Below, piece by piece: positions 44,461 to 52,176 of a DNA stretch of 64,000 nucleotides. The DNA comes from Pseudomonas sp. LD120 (GTDB taxonomy: Bacteria; Pseudomonadota; Gammaproteobacteria; Pseudomonadales; Pseudomonadaceae): the NCBI RefSeq assembly GCF_009861525.1, contig NZ_WVHL01000005.1, positions 930,001 through 994,000 of the forward strand, given 5' to 3'. Each line of letters begins with the position of its first letter. Within the stretch, counting starts at the first letter, position 1. A program made the translations under genes and the position numbers. The notes below the pieces were generated by a model. It searched no databases. It worked only from the letters and a program-made list of their open reading frames with translations, and had not been told where the DNA came from.

Positions 44461-45315
44461 TCAGGCAATGGGTTGCCAGCCACCGTACATGTGCAGCAGG
44501 TCGCCATTGCCCAGCAACTGCAATTCACCACTAGAACCTGGAGCGCTGGCCAGCAGCCTGACTTCGCTGGGCAGGCGCACCGGCTTGTTGAACTGCACCG
44601 CTATTTCAATGTTGGCCGCTGGCAGGTGTTCGCCCAGGGCCGCCAGGGCTCGGGCCTTGTTCCACAGACCGTGGGCGATAGCCTGGGGAAAGCCAAACAG
44701 CCTGGCGCTCCAGGCACTCAGGTGGATCGGGTTGTAGTCACCGCAGACCCTGGCATAGCGCCGGCCGATGTCGCTCTCGGCGCGCCAGCGGCTGATTTCG
44801 CTCAGGCCCTCGGCGGATGGTGGCTGTTGTTCCATCGGGTCGCCCGGTAGCCTGACGCCACGGCAGAGCATCTGGCTCTGCGCCTCCCAGAGCGGCCCTA
44901 GCAGGTCGTCCAGCGTGGTTAACAGATCGAATACTACGCCCTTGGCGTGGGGCTGCAGGTTGTGCACCTGAACCCCGACACAGACGCTGCCGACGTTGCC
45001 CATAGGCCGCAGTACCCGAATCCGGTTGCCCAGGTGAATCAGCCCCAGCAGCGGAAACGGAAAGTCCCGAGCGGTGAGCAATTGCATCTGCAACGCGAAT
45101 GCCAGGACATGAGGGTAGGTGGCGGGCAACAAGCCGTCATCGGTAAAACCACAGACTTTGCGATACGCCGCCAGTTGGTTCGGTTCCGGGCTGAGCCAGC
45201 AGCGCAGGCCCTGCTCGGGCAACTGCGTGCCATGGACCCGTCGCCGCAACGCGGCCTTGAGGAACAGCGCGGGCAGCGCCGCGGGCTGGTTCAGTGGCTG
45301 CCAGAGAGGTGTCAT
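44461..45315 (-). CDS. MaoC-family hydratase (two-domain)
   Basis: 284 residues from ATG at 45315 (MTPLWQPLNQ). The C-terminal domain (about 165-280) has the MaoC hot-dog signature ARVCGDYNPIHLSAWSARLFGFPQAIAHGLW, with the Asp/His pair of the R-specific hydratase active site. The N-terminal part is a degenerate hot-dog domain. It is 2 bp downstream of the fabG-like reductase, so a two-step R-hydroxyacyl-CoA/ACP module is likely. A longer frame (to 46074) crosses that neighbour and is rejected. Confidence 0.87.
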   Translation of the reverse strand: MTPLWQPLNQPAALPALFLKAALRRRVHGTQLPEQGLRCWLSPEPNQLAAYRKVCGFTDDGLLPATYPHVLAFALQMQLLTARDFPFPLLGLIHLGNRIRVLRPMGNVGSVCVGVQVHNLQPHAKGVVFDLLTTLDDLLGPLWEAQSQMLCRGVRLPGDPMEQQPPSAEGLSEISRWRAESDIGRRYARVCGDYNPIHLSAWSARLFGFPQAIAHGLWNKARALAALGEHLPAANIEIAVQFNKPVRLPSEVRLLASAPGSSGELQLLGNGDLLHMYGGWQPIA

Positions 45316-45317
45316 CG

Positions 45318-46670
45318 TTAAGCCCCCAGGACACTTTGTCCGCAGACCCGCAGGGTCTGACCGCTGACTGCGCCGCTGCCCGGCTGGCCAAGCCAGGCCA
45401 CGGCTTCGGCGACATCCTGAGGCAGGCCGCCTTGGCCCAGCGAACTCATGCGCCGTCCGGCTTCGCGCAGGGCCAAGGGCACCTTGGCGGTCATCCGGGT
45501 TTCGATGAAGCCCGGCGCCACGGCGTTGATGCTGATGTCCCGAGCGCGCAGCAGTGGCGCCCAGGTCTGAGCCAGGCCAATCAGTCCGGCTTTGCTGGCG
45601 GCGTAGTTGGTTTGTCCTCGGTTGCCGGCGATACCGCTGATGGAGGCCAGTAAAATCACCCGACCATGGTCGTGCAGGCGGCCGCTGTCCAGCAGCGCCT
45701 GGGTCAGTACTTGGGGGGCGTTGAGGTTGACTGCCAGGACCGCTTCCCAGAAATCCGCGGTCATGTTGGCCAGGGTTTTGTCTCGGGTGATACCGGCGTT
45801 GTGTACCAGAATGTCGATGCCCTCCGGCAGTTGCTCGAGCAACTGCGCCGCTGCGTCCTCGGCGCAGATGTCCAGGTTGATGGCGCGCGCGCCGAGCCGC
45901 GCGGCCAGGGCTTCGAGGTCGGTCTTGGCCTGGGGCACATCCAGCACCAGCACCTGGGCCCCATCCCGGGCCAGGGTCTCGGCAATCGCCGCGCCAATGC
46001 CGCGCGCCGCCCCAGTGACCAGCGCTCGACGTCCGGCCAGCGGACGACTCCAGTCCTGGACCTGCGTGGCGCAAGGCTGCAAACGCAAGACCTGACCGGA
46101 AACGAAGGCGCTCTTGGGAGAGAGAAAGAACCGCAGCGCGCCTTCCAGCTGTTCTTCGGCTCCGTCGCCTACGTAGAGCAATTGCAGGGTGGCGCCCTTG
46201 CGCAACTCCTTGGCCAGGGAGCGGCTGAAGCCTTCCAGGGCGCGCTGGGCGCTGGCGGTAAAGGGGTCATCGAGGGTTTCCGGGGCGCGCCCGAGGATCA
46301 CCAGATGGGCGCAGGGGTCAAGGTTTCTCAACAACGGCTGGAAGAACTCGCGCAGTTGCTTGAGTGAGTGGGTGTGCAGCAGTTCGCTGGCATCGAACAC
46401 CACGGCCTTGAGTCTGGGGCCATGGCCAGGAATCCATGGTGTGGCCAGGGCCGAATCGGTGCCGTAGCTGTAGATCGCGTCGGTCAGGCGCGGGGCCAAG
46501 GCGCTGACCTGCTGCGCCAGAGCTCCCCCGCCGATCAGTAAAGCGCCCTCGATGGGCCGCAGGCGACCGGCCTGCCAGCGCTCCAAGTGCTGTGGTGATG
46601 GCAGGCCAAGCGCCCCGACCAGGCGTTGGCCGATGGACGAGTTGGCGAAGTCGATATAACGGTCAGACAT
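45318..46670 (-). CDS. Two-domain FabG-like 3-oxoacyl reductase
   Basis: 450 residues from ATG at 46670. The C-terminal half is a complete SDR: TGAARGIGAAIAETLA (cofactor loop), NAGITRDKTLANMT, catalytic Ser in ILLASISGIAGNRGQTNYAASKAGLIG with Tyr and Lys as YxxxK, and NAVAPGFIETRM. The N-terminal ~200 residues form a second Rossmann-like domain without a clear cofactor motif. This is the FabG4 (HMWFabG) layout. It is likely to reduce 3-oxoacyl thioesters with NADH. Overlap with the MaoC gene is nil but spacing is only 2 bp. Confidence 0.9.
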   Translation of the reverse strand: MSDRYIDFANSSIGQRLVGALGLPSPQHLERWQAGRLRPIEGALLIGGGALAQQVSALAPRLTDAIYSYGTDSALATPWIPGHGPRLKAVVFDASELLHTHSLKQLREFFQPLLRNLDPCAHLVILGRAPETLDDPFTASAQRALEGFSRSLAKELRKGATLQLLYVGDGAEEQLEGALRFFLSPKSAFVSGQVLRLQPCATQVQDWSRPLAGRRALVTGAARGIGAAIAETLARDGAQVLVLDVPQAKTDLEALAARLGARAINLDICAEDAAAQLLEQLPEGIDILVHNAGITRDKTLANMTADFWEAVLAVNLNAPQVLTQALLDSGRLHDHGRVILLASISGIAGNRGQTNYAASKAGLIGLAQTWAPLLRARDISINAVAPGFIETRMTAKVPLALREAGRRMSSLGQGGLPQDVAEAVAWLGQPGSGAVSGQTLRVCGQSVLGA

Positions 46671-46804
46671 GGAACGCACTCCGCAGGCTGGGGTTCAAAG
46701 TGTGGACCACGAATGGCTTCGAGTCGTTCGGTCGGCAACCCGTCTCCTATGCTGGAGGAGGACCTACATCGCTGATGTCGCACTTAAACAATAGGGAGCT
46801 TTCC

Positions 46805-48082
46805 ATGACACAGCTACGTCGCGTTGCGATTATCGGCGGTAACCGCATCCCTTTTGCCCGCTCCAATGGCCCCTATGCCACCGCCAGCAACCAGGCGATG
46901 CTCACCGCCGCCCTTGAGGGCCTGATCGAGCGTTACAACCTGCATGGCCTGCGGCTTGGCGAAGTGGCGGCGGGGGCGGTACTCAAGCATTCGCGTGACT
47001 TCAACCTGACCCGCGAATGCGTGCTGGGCTCGCGACTGTCGCCCGCTACCCCGGCCTACGACATCCAGCAAGCCTGCGGCACCGGCCTGGAAGCGGCGTT
47101 GCTGGTGGCCAACAAGATTGCCCTGGGGCAGATCGACTGTGGCATTGCCGGCGGCGTCGATACCACCTCGGATGCGCCGATCGGGATCAACGAGGGGCTG
47201 CGCCAGATCCTGCTGCAGGCCAACCGCGCCAAGAGCACCGGCGACAAGCTGAAGATCCTGTTGCAGTTGCGGCCTCATCACCTCAAGCCGCAACTGCCGC
47301 GCAACGGTGAACCGCGCACGGGGCTGTCCATGGGCGAGCATTGTGAGGTGATGGCCAAGACCTGGAGCATCCCCCGTGACGAGCAGGATCAACTGGCCCT
47401 GGAGAGTCATCAAAAAATGGCCGCCGCCTATGCCGAAGGTTGGCACGACGACCTGCTCACGCCTTTCCTCGGCCTGACCCGGGACAACAACTTGCGCCCT
47501 GATCTGACCCTGGAAAAGCTCGCCAGCCTCAAACCAGCCTTTGACCGCAGCGCCGCAGGCACCCTCACCGCGGGCAACTCGACGCCATTGACCGATGGCG
47601 CGTCCCTGGTGCTGCTGGGCAGCGAGCAGTGGGCCCAGGAGCGTGGCCTGCCGATCCTTGCTTATCTGCGCGATGGTGAGGCGGCGGCGGTGGACTTCGT
47701 CAACGGAGCCGAAGGTTTGCTGATGGCACCGGTGTACGCGGTGCCGCGTCTGCTGGCGCGCAACGGCCTGAGCCTGCAGGACTTTGACTATTACGAGATC
47801 CACGAAGCCTTTGCCGCCCAGGTGCTGTGCACCCTCAAGGCATGGGAAGACGCCGATTACTGCAAGACCCGCCTGGACCTGGATGCACCCTTGGGCGGCA
47901 TCGACCGCACCCGCCTCAACGTCAAAGGCAGCTCCTTGGCGGCGGGGCATCCCTTTGCCGCCACCGGCGGGCGCATTGTCGCCAACCTGGCTAAGTTGCT
48001 CAGTGTGGCCGGGCAGGGGCGTGGCTTGATCTCGATTTGCGCCGCCGGCGGGCAGGGGGTAACGGCGATCATCGAACGCTGA
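46805..48082 (+). CDS. Thiolase (acetyl-CoA C-acyltransferase family)
   Basis: 425 residues from ATG at 46805, with GGGAG upstream; the frame extends 71 codons further without an RBS. The nucleophilic cysteine is in QQACGTGLEA, followed by AGGVDTTSDAP; the catalytic His is in YYEIHEAFAAQ, and the second Cys in LISICAAGGQG. The extra length and loop region (GDKLKILLQLRPHHLKP) fit the FadI-like thiolase subgroup. It is divergent from the fabG-maoC pair, with the promoter region of both in 46671-46804. Confidence 0.93.
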   Translation: MTQLRRVAIIGGNRIPFARSNGPYATASNQAMLTAALEGLIERYNLHGLRLGEVAAGAVLKHSRDFNLTRECVLGSRLSPATPAYDIQQACGTGLEAALLVANKIALGQIDCGIAGGVDTTSDAPIGINEGLRQILLQANRAKSTGDKLKILLQLRPHHLKPQLPRNGEPRTGLSMGEHCEVMAKTWSIPRDEQDQLALESHQKMAAAYAEGWHDDLLTPFLGLTRDNNLRPDLTLEKLASLKPAFDRSAAGTLTAGNSTPLTDGASLVLLGSEQWAQERGLPILAYLRDGEAAAVDFVNGAEGLLMAPVYAVPRLLARNGLSLQDFDYYEIHEAFAAQVLCTLKAWEDADYCKTRLDLDAPLGGIDRTRLNVKGSSLAAGHPFAATGGRIVANLAKLLSVAGQGRGLISICAAGGQGVTAIIER

Positions 48083-48197
48083 TCTGGCGAGGGGCCCTAG
48101 AGGACCTCGCCGCGCCATTCCCGCGAGCGGTGCGCAGGAGTGGGGCGGCCATTGGCGCTATGAGGCGGTCCGGTGGGGGCCCCCGCCAGGCTGAGGC

Positions 48198-50144
48198 TCA
48201 GGTCTTGAAGCGCCGTACCAGACTGTCCAGTTCGTTGGACAGCCCTGCCAGGCTCTGGGAGTCCAGGCGAGCCGAGTTCGCCAGTTCTTCCACCAACTGC
48301 GCATCGCCATGGATCTGGCTGATGTGGCGGTTAATGTCTTCCGCTACCTGATGCTGCTCCTCGGCGGCAGTGGCGATCTGGGTGTTCATGTCGCGGATCA
48401 CGTCCACCGATTCACGAATTTGCCCGAAGCTGTTGCGCGCCAGGCCGATGCGGTTCACCGACTGCTGGGACACTTCCAGGCTGGCATGCATCTGTTGGGT
48501 CACGGCGCTGGTGCGCTTGGCCAGGTTGCCCAGCAGTCCGTCGATCTCGGCGGTGGAGTCGGCAGTACGCTTGGCCAGGGCGCGGACTTCATCGGCCACC
48601 ACGGCAAACCCGCGTCCTTGCTCACCGGCCCGGGCCGCCTCGATGGCGGCGTTGAGGGCCAGCAGGTTGGTCTGTTCGGCAATGGAACGGATGGTGCCGA
48701 GGATCGACTGAATATCGTTGCTGTCGCGTTCCAGCTGCTGCATCGATTGCGCCGACTGCTCGATCTCCTGGCTCAGGCGGTCGACGCTGTTTACCGCGTC
48801 GTCGATCTGCTGCTGGCCTTCCCGGGCTTGGCGCTGGCCACTGTCAGCCGACTCGGCGGCCTGGCTGCAGGAGCGGGCCACTTCGTTGGCGGTGGCGACC
48901 ATTTCGTGGAACGCAGTAGACACCATGTCCACCGCTTCGCGTTGGCGGCCAGCGGCTTCGGCCATGTCGCTGGAAACCTGGGTGGAGGAGTGGGACGTGG
49001 CGAGGATCTTCTGCGCGGCCTGGCCAATGTGCTGGATCAGGCTGCGGATCGCCGCGAGGAACTGGTTGAACCAGTTGGCCAACTGCGCGGTTTCATCGTT
49101 GCCGCGGATGCTCAGGCTGCGGGTCAGGTCGCCCTCACCCTGGGCAATGCCCTCCAGGCCGCTGGCGACGCCGCGGATCGGCCGCACGATCAGCGTGGCG
49201 AAACTTGCACCGACTACCGCGAACAGCAGGGCCAGAACTGCGGCGATGACCGCGATGATCCAGGTCAGTTGGGTCGCCGAGTCCATGACTTCGCTTTGCT
49301 TGATCAGGCCGATGAAGGTCCAGCCCAGCTGCTCCGAAGGCCAGACGTTGGCCATGTAGCGTTCGCCACCCAGCTCCACTTGCACCAGGCCCTTGCCGGT
49401 CTTGGCCAGTTGCGCGTAACCGTCGCCGAGGCTGCCCAGGGCCTTGAAGTTATGTTCCGGTTGCTTGGGGTCCACCAGCACCGTGCCGTTGTTTTCCATC
49501 AGCATCAGGTAGCCGGATTCGCCCAGCTTGATCTGCTTGACGATCTCGGTGAGTTGCTTGAGCGATACGTCGACCGCGACCACACCGCCTTGAGGCCCCA
49601 ACTGGTTGGCCAGGGAGCGCACCGTGCTGACCAGCACCGCATCGTCGCTGGCCCAGTAATAGGCCTCGGTGCGCAGGGTTTTGCCCGGGTTGGCCAGGGC
49701 TGTTTTGTACCAGGGGCGTACGCGGGGGTCGTAGTTGGCCAGCTTCAGGTCGGCGGGCCAGGAGACGTAACCGCCGTTGCTCACGCCATAGGACACATAG
49801 GAATAAGCGGGGTGGCTGGCGGCCATGGCGGCGAACATGTCGAAGATTTTTTTGTCCAGCTCGCCTTCCGGGGCCTTCGCCGCATCGGCGGTCATCCAGG
49901 TCTTGAGGTTGTCGCCGGCCTGGGTAACCAAAGGTTGCGCCGCCAGGTAATCGATGTTCTGGCTGATGCCTTCGAAGAACAACTGCATGGCATTGGCTAC
50001 TTGGCGTATCTCGCGGCCGCTGCTGTCGACGAAGGCGTCTTCAGCATCGCTGCGCAGGTTCATCACCACCAGCGTGGCGACCAGTACCACTGGCAAGCAG
50101 GCGATGACGGCAAAGGCCCAGGTGAGTTTCTGTTTGATATTCAT
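48198..50144 (-). CDS. Chemoreceptor with dCACHE sensor domain
   Basis: 648 residues. TM1 (about 8-28), periplasmic dCACHE domain (about 35-280), TM2 (about 290-310), HAMP, and a signalling domain with NLLALNAAIEAARAGEQGRGFAVVADEVRALAKRT. In the sensor, YDPRVRPWY (Tyr138, Arg143, Trp145, Tyr146), then Tyr162 and Asp192 match the spacing of the amino-acid-binding signature known from PctA-type receptors to within one or two positions. It probably senses amino acids. It converges with nothing and starts with GGAG upstream. Confidence 0.9.
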   Translation of the reverse strand: MNIKQKLTWAFAVIACLPVVLVATLVVMNLRSDAEDAFVDSSGREIRQVANAMQLFFEGISQNIDYLAAQPLVTQAGDNLKTWMTADAAKAPEGELDKKIFDMFAAMAASHPAYSYVSYGVSNGGYVSWPADLKLANYDPRVRPWYKTALANPGKTLRTEAYYWASDDAVLVSTVRSLANQLGPQGGVVAVDVSLKQLTEIVKQIKLGESGYLMLMENNGTVLVDPKQPEHNFKALGSLGDGYAQLAKTGKGLVQVELGGERYMANVWPSEQLGWTFIGLIKQSEVMDSATQLTWIIAVIAAVLALLFAVVGASFATLIVRPIRGVASGLEGIAQGEGDLTRSLSIRGNDETAQLANWFNQFLAAIRSLIQHIGQAAQKILATSHSSTQVSSDMAEAAGRQREAVDMVSTAFHEMVATANEVARSCSQAAESADSGQRQAREGQQQIDDAVNSVDRLSQEIEQSAQSMQQLERDSNDIQSILGTIRSIAEQTNLLALNAAIEAARAGEQGRGFAVVADEVRALAKRTADSTAEIDGLLGNLAKRTSAVTQQMHASLEVSQQSVNRIGLARNSFGQIRESVDVIRDMNTQIATAAEEQHQVAEDINRHISQIHGDAQLVEELANSARLDSQSLAGLSNELDSLVRRFKT

Positions 50145-50600
50145 CCGCGCTCCAGGTTTCTTGTAAGACCACGATGTGCAGGCGACTCGCGGATTGATGG
50201 GCAGGTTGAAAAGTGGTGCTGATTACAGTCCCGGAGCATGAGGTCGAACAGGCGGCGATCGAACCTTGGCGGCGGCTGACGTTTTTATTGGATTGTCAGA
50301 CAAATTCCTGTTGTCTCTAATGGCTTCGGCTAGCGCGGCGGAATATTGAGTCGTCGAGCAAAAAAAACTGCCTCAGGGCGCCTGATGGTGCTCGTCGGGT
50401 GGCGGCAATTGCGCTCAGCTCCCAAGGCATCGCCGGGCCGACGCTCGGCTATGATCTTGGCCACTGTCCAGGGACTGGCCTGACACATCGCGTGCATTGC
50501 TGTCGTTCGGTGGTCGGCAGCCCTTTCCCGTGGTGGGAGGATTGCCGTATAACGAGAGACTTTCGCGTGTTTGGTAACAAGGGACCCACAATAAAAGCTG
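50145..50600. other. Non-coding gap upstream of the RIO kinase gene
   Basis: This 456-bp gap has no gene I can support. A minus-strand open frame (50330-50731) overlaps the kinase gene and looks like non-coding sequence. The gap must contain the divergent promoters of the chemoreceptor and the kinase. AAGGGA at 50577 is 18 nt from the kinase ATG, rather far for an RBS. Confidence 0.6.
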
Positions 50601-51497
50601 ATGAAGACTCCAAAACGCATTGAACCGCTGATCGAAGACGGTCTGGTAGACGAGGTGCTGCGCCCACTCATGAGTGGTAAAGAGGCAGCTGTGTATGTGG
50701 TGCGCTGCGGCAACGAACTACGCTGTGCCAAGGTCTACAAGGAGGCGAACAAACGCAGTTTCCGTCAGGCGGCGGAGTATCAAGAGGGGCGCAAGGTTCG
50801 CAACAGCCGTCAGGCGCGGGCAATGGCCAAGGGGTCCAAGTTCGGGCGCAAGGAAACCGAGGACGCCTGGCAAAACGCGGAAGTGGCGGCGTTGTTCCGT
50901 CTGGCCAATGCTGGGGTGCGGGTGCCCAAACCGTTCGACTTTCTTGAAGGCGTACTGCTCATGGAGCTGGTGGCCGACGAGTACGGCGACGCGGCACCGC
51001 GTCTGAACGATGTGGTGCTGGAGCCTGATCAGGCCCGTGAGTATCACGCCTTCCTGATTGCCCAAATCGTGCTGATGCTGTGTACCGGTCTGGTGCACGG
51101 CGACTTGTCCGAGTTCAACGTGCTGCTGACGCCGGATGGTCCGGTGATCATCGACCTGCCCCAGGCGGTGGATGCGGCGGGCAACAACCACGCGTTCAGC
51201 ATGCTGGAGCGGGACGTGGGCAACATGGCGTCCTACTTCGGGCGTTTTGCCCCGGAGCTCAAGCGCACCCGTTATGCCAAGGAAATGTGGGCCTTGTACG
51301 AGGCCGGCACCTTGCATCCGGGCAGTGTGCTGACCGGTGAGTTCGACGACCCCGAAGAACTGGCGGATGTTGGCAGCGTGATCCGCGAGATTGAAGCGGC
51401 ACGTCTCGACGAGGAGCGCCGGCAGGCAGTGCGGGCGGCGGACGATGCGCCGCCAGGCAAATCCGAAGAACCACCGCCTCCGCCCTGGATGCAGTGA
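50601..51497 (+). CDS. RIO1-family serine/threonine kinase
   Basis: 298 residues. After an N-terminal helix the kinase fold carries AAVYVVRCGNELRCAKVYKEANKRSF, with the ATP-binding lysine in CAKVYK, and a catalytic loop HGDLSEFNVLLTPDGPVIIDLPQAVD, where the DFG-type motif is IDLPQ as in RIO kinases. The C-terminus is Pro- and Glu-rich. RIO kinases act in ribosome maturation in archaea and eukaryotes; bacterial ones are little studied. It stands alone with its own terminator. Confidence 0.92.
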   Translation: MKTPKRIEPLIEDGLVDEVLRPLMSGKEAAVYVVRCGNELRCAKVYKEANKRSFRQAAEYQEGRKVRNSRQARAMAKGSKFGRKETEDAWQNAEVAALFRLANAGVRVPKPFDFLEGVLLMELVADEYGDAAPRLNDVVLEPDQAREYHAFLIAQIVLMLCTGLVHGDLSEFNVLLTPDGPVIIDLPQAVDAAGNNHAFSMLERDVGNMASYFGRFAPELKRTRYAKEMWALYEAGTLHPGSVLTGEFDDPEELADVGSVIREIEAARLDEERRQAVRAADDAPPGKSEEPPPPPWMQ

Positions 51498-51505
51498 AGG
51501 CATAG

Positions 51506-51532
51506 AAAAATCCGGCCTTGGCCGGATTTTTT
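51506..51532 (+). terminator. Rho-independent terminator of the RIO kinase gene
   Basis: AAAAATCCGGCC (51506-51517) pairs with GGCCGGATTTTT with a very short loop and a T-run. It begins 8 bp after the stop codon, and its symmetry would allow it to act on both strands. Confidence 0.9.
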
Positions 51533-51546
51533 ATTCCTGCAAACTA

Positions 51547-51588
51547 CCTGGCACCTGGCACCTGGCACCTGGCACCTGGCACCTGGCA
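51547..51588. repeat. Six tandem copies of the heptamer CCTGGCA
   Basis: Six perfect head-to-tail copies of CCTGGCA occupy 42 bp directly after the RIO kinase terminator. No gene covers them on the supported strands. Confidence 0.95.
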
Positions 51589-51595
51589 CCTTGTA

Positions 51596-51630
51596 GCCGC
51601 TGCCGCTGCCGCTGCCGCTGCCGCTGCCGC
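51596..51630. repeat. Five tandem copies of the hexamer GCCGCT
   Basis: Five perfect copies of GCCGCT plus a partial sixth (GCCGC) follow the heptamer array after 7 bp. The two arrays lie in the same gap before cueR. The remaining 51631-51771 shows nothing else I can support. Confidence 0.95.
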
Positions 51631-51771
51631 AGGCTGCGCACGGCTCGAAGGGCCGCGAGGACCTTGAGGGCGCTGAGGTTTTGCAAGGGATCGACAAGCA
51701 AGGCCCTGTCGGCCTTTTCGCAGCCTCGCCAGGGCTCGGCAGCGGCTACAGAGATCGCTTCTTGCAAACAC

Positions 51772-52176
51772 TCAGGACCCGCAACAACTGCCCGAAGCCA
51801 GTTCCTTGAGGATCGGACAATCTGGGCGCTGGTCGCCGTGGCAGTGCTCCACCAGGTCCTGCAGGGTGTCGCGCAGCCCGGCCAGTTCGCGGATCTTCTG
51901 GTTGAGCTCATCGATGTGCTGGCGCGCCAGGGCCTTCACATCGGCGCTGGCCCGTTGCCGGTCCTGCCATAGGGTCAGCAGCTTGCCCACTTCTTCCAGG
52001 GAAAACCCCAGGTCCCGGGAGCGCTTGATGAAGGCCAGGCTGTGCAGGTCTTCGTCGCCGTACAGGCGATAGCCGCTGTCGCTGCGATGGGCCGGCTTGA
52101 GCAGACCGGTGGATTCGTAGTAACGGATCATCTTGGCGCTCAGACCGCTCTTTCGGGCTGCTTGACCGATGTTCAT
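51772..52176 (-). CDS. cueR: Copper-responsive MerR-family activator CueR
   Basis: 134 residues, MerR type. The winged HTH reads MNIGQAARKSGLSAKMIRYYESTGLL, followed by a dimerisation helix. The metal site has two cysteines with seven residues between them (CHGDQRPDC), as in CueR, and a second Cys pair at the C-terminus (GSCCGS). It senses Cu(I) and activates copA and copZ. Its ATG overlaps the copA stop by 4 nt, so copA and cueR form an operon. Confidence 0.95.
   Translation of the reverse strand: MNIGQAARKSGLSAKMIRYYESTGLLKPAHRSDSGYRLYGDEDLHSLAFIKRSRDLGFSLEEVGKLLTLWQDRQRASADVKALARQHIDELNQKIRELAGLRDTLQDLVEHCHGDQRPDCPILKELASGSCCGS

Noticed and set aside
44461..46074. Extended 537-codon frame of the MaoC gene reaching into the reductase gene
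   Set aside because: The upstream half overlaps the fabG-like gene in another frame; the MTPLWQ start at 45315 gives the family length.
48309..50222. 637-codon plus-strand frame opposite the chemoreceptor gene
   Set aside because: Antisense shadow without known motifs.
50330..50731. 133-codon minus-strand frame upstream of the RIO kinase
   Set aside because: It overlaps the kinase 5' end, is Arg/Ser/Pro-rich and has no domain or RBS.
51547..51630. CRISPR-like array
   Set aside because: The repeats are contiguous short heptamers and hexamers without spacers.
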